From Deroplatys truncata (lineage: Eukaryota; Arthropoda; Insecta; Mantodea; Mantidae), in the NCBI GenBank assembly GCA_030765065.1, contig CM060989.1:64742001-64806000 (forward strand): 64,000 bases of DNA, read 5' to 3'. The notes below the pieces were generated by a model. It made no database searches and was not told the origin of the DNA. It saw only the letters and a program-made list of their open reading frames with translations. This document shows, one piece after another, positions 24,534 to 34,900 of this stretch. Position 1 is the stretch's first letter. Each line of letters starts with the position of its first letter. Position numbers and translations under genes: made by a program.

Positions 24534-25061
24534 TTTTTCTTCTTGTGTTTCAAATGAGCTCATAAATAAATCTGCCAAAAACAGTGAGAATGGACTGCCC
24601 ATGAAGGGACTTGATTTCTGCCTGTAGTATTTCCTGTTGAAAATAAAATTTTGTTCAATGCATAGATTTGTTAGTGAGATGCATTTTTATATTTCTCTGG
24701 TTCCATCTCTATTGTATTTAGTCATTTTCTTAACAATTCTTGCAGTTTCTGTGTTGGGATGCTTGAAAATAAGGCCATGTCAAAGGAGACCAATGTGTTG
24801 TTTTTGTCTATCTCTAAATCTTTGCTTTTTTTCTACTAACTTCAAATTTTTTTTCAAATTTAGACTGTCAAAGTTTGGAAGTGAACTGAATTTACTTAAT
24901 AACCAGTTTGTACATAGGGGAATCAATGCAGCTAGTAATCAGTCTATCTTTTTCTGCTTTGTGTATTTTAGTTAAGCTGTACAGTTTGTGTAAAACGTCA
25001 TGACACTCCATGTGCGCAAGAGAGGGGAAATGAGAAGTGGTGAGAGTGGTGGGGGAGTAAG

Positions 25062-26185
25062 GGACTATTGTTCATTCCAAACCAGAGTTCCCTCTGATGT
25101 AAACAGAAGCACATGCTTCTGCTTGTCACAAACCCAAGCCAACGTAAATAGTTCCTTAATACATGTATTGTATTATGAAATATTAGAGCAGAAAAGGTAT
25201 AGAACTGCATATTTTATTGCGGTTATCATAAGTACTCGCTGTTAAAGGTAATGGATATATACTAGCTATTAAGAGATTACAAAATATGAATTTTGTGTGC
25301 TATTGTGCTAATGCTGAGAGCATCTTGCTTGTTAATACCAACCGTATACATGACTGCCACTATCTTACATATACAAGAAATGCAGCAATGAATTCCCAGA
25401 GGTGCTATATGAGTACCGAATAAACACTTTGCGTAACACAGGATATATGATAAACGAACAGTCATTCATAATACACAGGCACACATATGCTCAGCTCAGG
25501 TGAAATCTTCTGATTTAGTCAGTTGGTATTTGAGTTCACATGGCAGAGGAAGGTGCGTGTAGTGTGAATAAACTGTTCAAACACAAAAGCGGGAAACAGT
25601 TAAAAAGCGGCAAAAAACAAACAGCTCTTTATATATTAACTCACTATTAGAAAAATACCTGACACTTGCATTAGTGCATATTGCAAAACTAATATCGGAT
25701 TTTACAGGCGTTTCAGTGAGAAGTGTAACCAAAGCGAGCAGGGAATATAAACAGACATAACAGAACATAGAAGGGATAAAATGTGGGAACTTGTTTTAAG
25801 TGCAACAGTGCTGTGGAATTATGGATAAGCTTGTCATTATTATGGAGAGTAGTTCTGATTCTGATATGGCAGTGAATCATCTTCAGGGGATTTGGATTTG
25901 GGTGTTGCGCTTTTGCCCAAGGATTATGATTAACGTAAGTAAAATTAACGTAAGTAAAATGTTCATTTCCGCAGACTATAAAATAGATTGTTACCTCAGG
26001 TTGCATTTTGAACTATAATTCTCACGGGGGGCACAATTTTATAGATTTAAATAGTGTTCAACAAGCATGTGAGAGGGGAACAAGTAGCCATTAGGGGCAG
26101 GAATTGCAAACTACTTTCGCGCAGATAATACGAGTTTGTTTTCAGTGAAAGGCACTCTGGTTTGGAAAGGACAGTAGAAGGATAT
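25062..26185. mobile_element. RepC copy 1 (TIR transposon, unclassified)
   Basis: The left end has ATTCCAAACCAGAGTTCC (25073-25090) and the right end, reversed, TTTCCAAACCAGAGTGCC (26155-26172). These form terminal inverted repeats of about 25 bp, TACTGTCC/ATTCCAAACC. A second copy starts at 44017 with about 750 bp of shared sequence. The shared part encodes a short acidic frame (ERSSDSDIAAESSSEDSDL in copy 2) ending in a splice-donor-like GTAAGT. No transposase core was recognised. Confidence 0.6.
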
Positions 26186-27133
26186 CAGAACTCAAAGGGA
26201 TACACATACACCAGGCATTGTAAACAACTGTGTAAGCTTACAATACCACACCCTCAGCACATAGAATACTGACCCCCACCATCTTATTATGCAAGTGGAC
26301 TGCTCAGTGCTATTGCACATCTGTGCTTCAAGAGTGGGGGACTGTCACAACATTTTACACAAGCTGTAAATTCTGGGCAATGTTGGATTCTCTACTTTTA
26401 TTTTACGCAATTCCTTTTTAGTGATTAATTTATTTTCTTTTCCAGCTTTGTTTATAGATCGGATACAATAATGATGAAAAAAACCACAGTCAAAAATAAA
26501 TGTTCCATGTTAGACCAGATCAAGAATGAAAAGAAACCCAACTTCAATCACTGCAAATCACTAAAACCCAGGTCAGTAATAGATACCAAAACAGGTAATG
26601 GGAATAAAATTGTATTTTGGATGGTAGAATACATACACAAGATGGATAACTTATTGAAGGGTGACTAGTACAGTACAGTTGACACAACCTCTAAATTCTT
26701 GTATCCAATCTTGTATCAATGCCAGTATATCTCAGTACAGAGATGAGCATGAAATTGAATGCTGCTAACAGATTGGTTTTAAATAGGTGGAAGTCAGCGA
26801 GACACATCCATCAGGAAGAAGATGAAGAAGAAAGGTGGGGGGGAAAGAAATCTTTGACCTGAATTTCTTCTCAGCCTGAGGCATTACGAAATCTCTTTTA
26901 AAATTAATTCGTAGTCCTATGGGAGGGGGAGATAAAAAAAAAGCCTTGATTCATATGGTCTCTTATGGCTAGAGACTAGCAAAATATGAAAAAATGAAGA
27001 AAAAATCCCAAAATATTATTAAATATATATTTTAAAGCCACAACCTCTTATATTTTAGGGGTTTGGAGCAGTTTCACTTAGTTTTCCAAAAAAATTGCTT
27101 TGTAGATTTTTGTCCATATTTAGTAATAAAATA
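26186..27133. other. No recognised feature
   Basis: A lysine-rich 65-codon frame at 26471-26668 has no known domain. AT-rich sequence leads up to the Tc1 element. Confidence 0.4.
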
Positions 27134-28245
27134 CACTACGTGATGAAAAGTATCCGGACACCTGGCTGAAAATGATGTACAAGTTCATGGCGCCCTCCAT
27201 CGGTAATGCTGGAAGCCAATATGGTGTTGGCCCACCCTTAGCCTTGATGACAGCGTTCACTCTCGCAGGCATACTTTCAATCAGGTGCTGGAAGGTTTCT
27301 TGAGAAATGGCAGCCCATTCTTCACGGAGTGCGGAACTGAGGAGAGGTATCGATGTAGGTCGGTGAGGCCTGGCACGAAGTCGGCGTTCCAAAACATTCC
27401 AAAGGTATTCTATAGGATTCAAGTCAGGACTCTGTGCAGGCCAGTTCATTACAAGGATGTTATTGTCGTGTAACCACTCCGCCACAGCCCGTGCAGTATG
27501 AACAGGTACTCGATCGGGTTGAAAGATGCAATCGCCATTCCCGAATTGCTCTTCAACAATGGGAAGCAAGAAGGTGCTTAAAATATCAATGTAGGTCTGT
27601 GCTGTGATCATGCCACGCAAAACAACAAGGGGTGCAAGCCCCCTCCAGGACCACAACATAACACCACCACCTCTGAATTTCACTGTTGGCACTACAAACG
27701 CTAGCAGATGATGTTCACTGAGCATTCGCCATACCCACACCCTGCCATCAGATCACCACATTGTGTACCGTGATTCGTCACTCCACACAACGTTTTACCA
27801 CTGTTCAATCGTGTAATGTTGAGGCTCCTTACACCAAGCGAGGCGTCATTTGGCATTTTCCTGCGTGATGTGTGGCTTATGAGCAGCTGCTCGACCATGG
27901 ATTCCAAGATTTCTCACCTCACGCCTAACTGTCATAGTACTTGGAGTGGATCCTGATGCAGTTTGGAATTCCTGTGTGATGGTCTGGATAGATGTCTGCC
28001 TGTTACTCTTTACAACTGCCTTTACTCTTCAAATGTCGGCGGTCTCTGTCAGTCAACAGACGAGTTCAGCCTGTACGCTTTTGTGCTGTACATGTCCCTT
28101 CACGTTTCCACTTCACTATCATATCAGAAACAGTGGACCGAGGGATGTTTAAGAGTGTGGAAATCTCGCGTACAGACTTCTGACACAAGTGACACCCAAT
28201 CACCTGACCACGTTCAAAGTCCATGAGTTCCACAGAGCGTCCCAT
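27120..28245 (-). pseudogene. Tc1 transposase, broken (DD34E type)
   Basis: The N terminus begins MGRSVELMDFERGQVIG at 28245 with a helix-turn-helix part (SVREISTLLNIPRSTVSD). Stop codons and frameshifts follow (for example after KREGTCTAQKRTG). The first catalytic aspartate is in WSDESRYTMW, directly followed by a stop. The long remaining frame (27740-27120) holds the second in FQPDRVPVHTARAV and the glutamate in SPDLNPIEYLWN. It would have excised and inserted the element at TA sites. All three acidic residues survive but the frame does not, so it is inactive. Confidence 0.9.
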
Positions 28246-28376
28246 TCTGCTGTTTCACGATGTCTAATGACTACTGAGGTCGCGGATAATGAGTACCAGG
28301 CAGTAGGTAGTAGCACAATGCACCTAAGATGAAAAACGTATGTTTGTGGGGTGTCCGGATACTTTTGATCACAGTG
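27134..28376 (-). mobile_element. Tc1-family transposon, TA flanks
   Basis: The left end is CACTACGTGATGAAAAGTAT and the right end, reversed, CACTGTGATCAAAAGTATCC. Both continue into CCGGACACC, giving terminal inverted repeats of about 28 bp. TA lies on each side (27132-27133 and 28377-28378). The 1243-bp length is typical for Tc1. Confidence 0.92.
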
Positions 28377-28692
28377 TATCTAATGAAATACAGCATATTA
28401 CATGGAATTTATAAATTTCAATCATTGTGAAAACCTTAAACTTAGAAAAAAAGAAGTTACTGGTTGCTCTTCCTTCTTAGTACTGTTTACAATGTACATC
28501 TAAAAGTATCAGTCTGTGAAACTAAAATCTCTTCAAGAACAAAGGGAATTTAATTTTCCATGTGATATCACACAGAGGAAATACTACATTTTCTCAGCTC
28601 TACCTGACTTGTTGGAAAGGGTAGTGCAGGTTTTTCTGCAGACATGTTTCCCGGAAAGAGTGGCTTGGGTTTTCAAAATGTGTTTAAAAAAA
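28377..28692. other. No recognised feature
   Basis: An open plus-strand stretch (28516-28680, with FPCDITQRKYYIFSALPDLL) is of unknown origin and runs into an RC-1 copy. Confidence 0.4.
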
Positions 28693-29560
28693 TCTGATGT
28701 GTTACACTCACATGACTTTCTCTACTCTTGTACAATCTATTTTTACAAACGCCTATTCTCCATATGCTTCATATTAATCGAGATATCGAGATGTCAATCT
28801 TATTTGTAATTTTCTTGTAGATGCAAGGGAAATATGGTAGCTTTTAAGCGATAGTCAAATATTTTATCGCTGGTTGCTATGTGGCGCATTCCATTCTCTT
28901 TGCAAGTCCAGGACATAAAAAAATGAATAACGAATTTGAGAAAACGTATAAGTATTGGAAAATTTAAGGGAATAACAAGCAATATCTCGCAAACGTTTCA
29001 CTCAACAAAAGAAATGTATATGACATAAATTGTGTATTTTAACGCGGTCTACATTTTTTGTGTAGTAAAATTTTGTCTATCTCTTATGGTTTACCAGTTA
29101 TGAAAAAGTCGTTCATAACGAAGAATACTTTTGGAGACATTCGCAGAAAATTCGAGATATACATTTTATTTGTCATGATAATATCTTAAACATATGATAT
29201 TTTAATCAAAATCGTTAGAGCCGTTTTTGAGAAAATTAAAATTTTCGAAAAATGTTCCATGTAAAGGGTAGTCTGGGGTGGGGGGATTTTTTTGAAAACC
29301 TTCGTGTCGCATCTCTGGAAGATACTGAACCTAAATACCAAGTTTGGTGTTTATCCGACTCTTCGTTTTTGAGTTATGCTGTTCACAGACACACAGACAG
29401 ACACACAGACAGACACACACACACGGACATGTTTCCAAAAATGCTTTTTTTGGATCCAGGAGGTCTCAAAACATGTATTTCCGGTGAAATCTCGGTATCA
29501 AATTTTTGGGTGGAATGCAATACTTCCCCTACTTACTATACGTAGTAGAGAAAGTAAAAA
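28693..29560 (+). mobile_element. RC-1 copy, full length (short subfamily)
   Basis: TCTGATGTGTTACACTCACA at 28693; microsatellite of CAGA/CA units near 29390-29422; 3' end TACTATACGTAGTAGAGAAAG at 29535 with final GTAAAAA. Confidence 0.92.
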
Positions 29561-29688
29561 ACTGCCTGAATAGCATGTCTGGAAAGCCCAGTTCATTGCT
29601 AACAGAATTTGTTTCAAAAGTGAAAAATCATAAATCTTACAAAATATAAGAAAAATATTTTCATAAAATATTAAGTTTTTATTAAAAT

Positions 29689-31336
29689 TAGGGATGAGAC
29701 CTCAATATCATCGATACTTAGATATGCTCAATGCTCAGTGATATTGAAGTATGTGTAATACTTTGAGACAAACCTTTGATACTTTTTCAATATTTTTAAA
29801 TATTTAAGTTTGCATTATTGAACGTTGCTGCATTTAACTTTATACTAGATAAGGAATGAAAGGAATCGAGACTTCACATTATTGCCTCACACATGTCCCC
29901 CAAACAGTTGCTGGACTATAGTTCTTGATAGACCTTGACTGTGATGAATTGTCTAAATGAAAACATGCAAAACCAGGGGAAGGAGTATAAGTACTCGTGT
30001 AACACGCAGCTTTAATTGAGTTGTGAATGAAGCTGATATAGCTAACGCACTAAATCATATTTCTGCAATAACCTGGCTTGGTGACGCACTCTCAGCCATT
30101 ACATTTACCTACTCCGGTGACCAAAATCTGTGAATCCAGCAGAAACACATCAGAACTTAACACATGAGATAATACAGCGTATGGAAACATTTTTCCTTTA
30201 TGAATGCTCATGTCCTTAAATAAAAATCTCTGATTTCTTTATATCTCTGCATTTCAAATAATACTTGCTTGATTTTTTTTTCAAATGTTTAATTGTATCT
30301 AATGTCTTTGTATTAAACATATACATGATGTGTTTTCTTATGGATTGATTCTGTGTGGTAATAGCCCAAACATTAATAAAGTTTTACTACAGAAGAGGCC
30401 CATTAGAACAAATATAAATTCATCTTAGCAGAAATATTGTTAACCTTTATTTGAGCAAAAGAAAATTTTGACAAGTACTTATCTATTATTGACTTAGAAC
30501 TGGTCATTTAAAAATATTTTGGTTGTTAATGATACTGTCAATTACATGTAGTGCCACCAGTGTGCTGGAGTTTCATCTCGCAGGAATTCTTTTGCATGCT
30601 AGTAAATCTACTGACATGGGGCTGTCATTTTTAAGCCACCAGTCTGGTCTGGGTTTGAACCCGTGACCTCAGGATCAGAAGGCCAACGCCTAATCAACTG
30701 AGCCATCCAGACTGACTCACACCTGGTCATGCATATTAAGGACAACTTGTACTTACTTACAAAAGGTAATGTACGAGGGTGGGAAGTAGAGAGACTTAAT
30801 CCACAAACTTACTATGTTTCTGAGTGCTATATTGTTAATTACTTATTACCACATGAAAACAAAAATACAATGTTATGTGGTAACTTGAACAGTAGTAGAA
30901 TGGTATAACACAAACATTATTTGTAGTTATTTGAGTTTCATGTAAAATATATACTAATTTATATTTTCAAGATTGCAGACTAAAAAATTGCTTGTATTTT
31001 GTTTTTCTGTGAATGGAAAATCCTTTAAAAGGAAATTTTTGGCACAAAATAGTTACATAAAAAGCGAAGCAAAGAAATTATGATGATGGTTATTATTAGC
31101 TCCGGCTAGCATTATGGGATATATAACCTTTTGCATTATTCAGAAAAAAAATTGCTGCCAATTGGAGAATGTCAAACGGAGCAATTTTGGAATTAATACA
31201 TAATACAATATACACAGAAAATTAATAATGGGAATATAATTCAATGAACAATTTATTCTCTTTACACTTTTTTATAAAGTGAGTAATGAGTGTTCAAAAA
31301 TCAATATCGAGAAATAGTGGTATCGCCCCATCACTA
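29689..31336. mobile_element. hAT-like element, degenerate
   Basis: The left end reads TAGGGATGAGACCTC...ATCGATAC and the right end, reversed, TAGTGATGGGGCGATACCAC. The flanking 8-mers attaaaat and aacaaaat agree at 6 of 8, as for a worn hAT target duplication. No transposase domain was recognised in 1.6 kb. A tRNA-like SINE head lies inside at 30636-30715. Confidence 0.5.
30636..30715 (-). repeat. tRNA-like SINE head
   Basis: On the minus strand, box A-like GATGGCTCAGTTGATTAGG and box B GGGTTCAAACCCAG are separated by 33 bp. It does not close into a cloverleaf with a proper anticodon stem, so I read it as SINE-derived. Confidence 0.5.
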
Positions 31337-31804
31337 AACAAAATAATATGAAATTTTTTGTCACATGCATTGAATTCTACACACTGCAAAATGTAAAACT
31401 ACTTGTTCCCATAGCAAACATGGTTTAGAAAATGAAATTTCATATTTTACCTTATGACCTCATTCCACCTCATTGGACGCATTTATTAGCGGAGACGTGC
31501 TGTGGGCAATGTCCGTTACTTCCAATAGTAGTGGCAATGAACATTGCAGTGAAATGAGAGGATCTATAGCTTTTACTGTGGATTTTGCACCACATTGTGC
31601 CTTGGGATACTTCATAAGCTAGTCCATATGTGAAGGCTTGGATTGGGCCAATTTAAGATCTCTACCCCAGAGATGGGATTTGAATCATGAGCCCTTAGCA
31701 TAGATGTCGTGATCAGCACCACTGTCCAACCTATCCCATAACCTTAAGTATAAAATAAATAAATATATACAGCTGCTTCTGACAGGTTACACACAAATAC
31801 ATAT
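31337..31804. other. No gene; weak tRNA-like patch at 31660-31735
   Basis: The intergenic side of the USP39 3' end. The patch has a box B-like GATTCAAATCCCATC on the minus strand and little else. Confidence 0.35.
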
Positions 31805-31928
31805 AAATGAATGTATCTTCAAACTGTTTATTATAATAAAAGCTATGTACAAAAGTGTCATTTCCAGGAAGAAACTGTCTCTTTATGCCAGTCTGACTTC
31901 CTGCAATAGGTGTGGAATGCTCCTTTCA
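31805..31928 (-). promoter_or_regulatory. USP39 3' UTR with polyadenylation signal
   Basis: AATAAA lies at 31832-31827 on the minus strand, about 97 nt after the stop codon. Cleavage would be expected roughly 15-25 nt further on. The 3' UTR would then be only about 120 nt. This is inferred from the signal only. Confidence 0.6.
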
Positions 31929-31955
31929 TCATGATTGTTTCTTCAACTCATAAAT
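31929..31955 (-). CDS. USP39: USP39 terminal exon (IYELKKQS and stop)
   Basis: After the acceptor GGTTTCAG the frame reads IYELKKQS and stops at TGA (31931-31929). The preceding exon ends AEAYIQ on a codon boundary, so the join gives AYIQIYELKKQS, matching the usual insect-type C terminus. This tiny exon was found by looking for the expected ending rather than by length. Confidence 0.85.
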   Translation of the reverse strand: MYELKKQS

Positions 31956-34900
31956 CTGAAACCATACACACAAAGATTAGAAAATGTACTAATATTGCAT
32001 TACTGCAACATTTATATAAAGAATGAAAGGCTAACACCCCATTTGTTTTCAGTGTTACCACAATGTATTTTGGTTTTAAACCTACAAAATATTAGATTAT
32101 TAAAAATTTGAGTGTGGACATATATCAATAATATAGGAATCTTGGGTTCTTCTGATCTTGACTGCATCATTACGAGGGTCACTATTTATATTTTGAGTCT
32201 AATAATTAAAACAAAGTAATTTCTGATTGAAAACTGCTTTATTGTTGCTCAAAATATCCTCCTTTATGATCAATACACTTTTGCATCCGTTTGAACCATT
32301 TGTCAAAGCATTTATTCCAGTCTTCTTGAGACACCTCCAAAACATGGTTTTTGAAGGCATCAATGGCTTATTCCGCCAACAAAAATCGTTGTCCACGCAA
32401 TTTATTCTTGATGTTTGGGAACAAAAAGAAGTCATTGGGTGCCAAATCAGGACTGTATGGTGGATGACCCATCAATTCGATTTTTTGAGTCTTCAAATAC
32501 TCTGTTGTTAGACGAGATGTGTGTGCTCTTGCATTGTCTTAATGAAGAACGATGCTACGGTTCTTGTTGGTTTTCCTTACTTCACCGAAGACTTTCGGAA
32601 AACAAATGGTTGTGTACCATTCGGCATTGACCATTTTACATTCCTCTAAAGGCACTGTTGCCACATGGCCAGTTTTGCTGAAAAAGCAGGCGACCATTTG
32701 CTTCAAAGTGCTTCGACTGCGAACAACTTTTGTTGGATTTGCTTCATCTTGAAACACCCATATAGTCAACTGCTGTTTACGTTCCGGCTCATACACATAG
32801 ACGCATTATCCTGTTACAATCTTATATATGTCTTCTGAGGCACTGCCATTGTATTTAAGCATTTTTGTACACCAATTGACACGAGCATCTTTTTGAGATT
32901 GCGTCAAATTATGTGGGATCCAACGACAGCAAACCTTTTTCACGGCTAAATAATCATGCAATATTTTATATATGCTGGTGGAACTAATGCCTGGGGTTGC
33001 CTCAATGTCACAATATGTCGCATGATGATCTTTCATTATCAGTTTTTGCACAGCATCAATGTTTTCTGCCACAACAACTGATTCTGGATGACCTTCACAA
33101 ACTTCATCAATGACCAAACGGCGGCTACAATTAAATTCGTTATACCAGCATTTCGCAGTGGCAAAGGATGGAGCTTCGTCGCCAAATGTGGAAGTTGATC
33201 GATGCACTCTTGTCTTGATAATTCACGCCAAAAGTCGTAATAAATCATTGCACGAACATTTTCACGAGTTAATTCCATATTTTTGTTGACACACAATTTT
33301 CAAGTTAGTGTAAACAAAATAAATGACCTCTATTGACAAAATGTTTGAAGTAGATTATGGTAAAAAATGTCAAACTTTCCATTGGAAACGTCAGATGGCA
33401 CCTACAACATTCAGGTTTGCGAAGGCTCAAAATATAAATGGTGCCCCTCATATGAGCTTGTATGTGCATCTCTTTCAGTTTGTCCTGTACCATGACACTG
33501 TGGGCTAGAGCATGGAGTTCTGGTTCCTAGTCACGGAGTGCGCCCAGATTGATCCCACCCATGAGGGTGCAGATTTTAAGTCCCGGGTATAAAACCAATG
33601 CCCACTCAGCATTATGAAGAGCTACAATACTACATTAGGCAGCGATTGAGGCAGTATTTTTAACACTTAAATAATTTCAGTCTAATTATATAATATAAAA
33701 TTCAATAACAGCCCACCTTAAAGCAATATGTGTATAATATATAAAATGTATGTAACAGTCATTGTATTAATGTTTATATTATTTGTATACATGTTTAATA
33801 ATGTTATGTGAATGTATTACGTAATTTAATAATGTAGGAGCTGTGAGAATATAAGTCAAAAGTTGCTAACAATGAGGTAACCTTGAGGCAATAATGAATT
33901 GGAAAGTAATAATGCTACTAGTAATTCTTGGAGCAACAATAATGTAATTTTTTAAACAGTTTATAAATAGCCAATCAACAACCAGAAGAAAGCTTAACTT
34001 AAATGAAGGTATTCTACTGGAGTAGGATTAGGCAATCAGAGACTTGAAATACAGAAACTTACAAATTCAGGCGGTAGAAATCAGTTCAGTTGCTTGTAGA
34101 CAGCATTCCTAACTGGACGCGAGATGCATCCTCGAGAAGTTTAATATGTATTCAGTGCAAGACAAAAATTTATTACGACGAGTATATTATAAAGTTTACG
34201 TGTTTAATAGTGCAATTAATAAATAATCTCACATCTCTCTATATAAGTGAAGTGTTATTTAATTGTATGAAAGATTAATAAATGGAGTGAAGTAAAAATT
34301 ATAATTTGTGTAAGCCTACATTCTTCAGCCGCACGACCCCCTGTTAAAAGAAACATGTTTCTACAAATTAATACTGACGCAGCCGAGGCAAACCTAAACA
34401 TATATAATATTTAAAGAAACATTAAAATACAAAGTTGAAGGTAAAGTTGGGGTGATGGCTACTGGAACTTTGTACAATACGTGGTTGCAACTACTTCAAG
34501 TTTGGCTCCCCAACAACGGAACTATAATACAACTCCTCCTACAATACTCCTTCAACAGTGGTGCTACTAAAATAAACCTTCCACATGATGCTGGCCATGG
34601 AGACCAACATTCTAGCTGGGGGATGCGTGATAGCTAGCCACAACACCTCCCCATATCGGTTGATTGCTTCACCTCTGCCATGTGTATGTGGGTGAAGGTT
34701 GGCAGTCAATTGGCAGGTCTTAATGGGCTGTAGTGCCACAGGATAATGATGATGTTTATTGTTATTATCTCTTTCAGTTAAGCAACAAATAGGAAAGTTA
34801 CTTACTTTTAGGAAAATCCTTACTTTTAAGGACTTCTTAACAAAGTTCCTTTAAGAAAATGAAGTCATTTTACTTGAAATTTTTTTGCAATAAATTAATA

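Larger units (their letters stand above)
21780..24990 (-). pseudogene. Penelope-like element (RT and GIY-YIG relic) interrupted by RC-1 insertions
   Basis: Read on the minus strand from 24990, the pieces are: YYRQKSSPFMGSPFSLFLAD (PLE reverse-transcriptase fingers/palm, about 24630-24560); then, after an RC-1 copy, KVWYRYIDVIFAIVPNRHVE (the catalytic box, normally YVDD, here YIDV, about 23610-23560); then IYRKPSQSENYI; then, after two more RC-1 copies, NDRYNPLSHKHAIINTL (about 22250-22200); then SGVAFHFWNENHNLDPNPK, which matches the HFW..NH region of the GIY-YIG nuclease (about 21920). Order and strand are those of a PLE ORF. It has stops and frameshifts and the second catalytic aspartate is lost, so it is dead. 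Confidence 0.8.

Noticed and set aside
29252..29573. Recurrent open frames with LSYAVHRHTHTDTQTDMFPK-like peptides (also near 3348, 7916, 10805, 18534, 21270, 23642, 51052 and 63075)
   Set aside because: They are translations of the non-coding RC-1 repeat and its CA tract. The frame differs between copies and shows no selection for coding.
32227..32511. Plus-strand frames over the mariners (also 36311, 36641 and 61408)
   Set aside because: Antisense shadows of the minus-strand transposases.
33848..34327. Solo LTR of a gypsy/BEL-type element
   Set aside because: TG..CA ends, CCAAT, TATA and AATAAA are suggestive, but sequence on both sides is shared among copies and no primer-binding site or gag-pol was seen. 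Kept as RepB.
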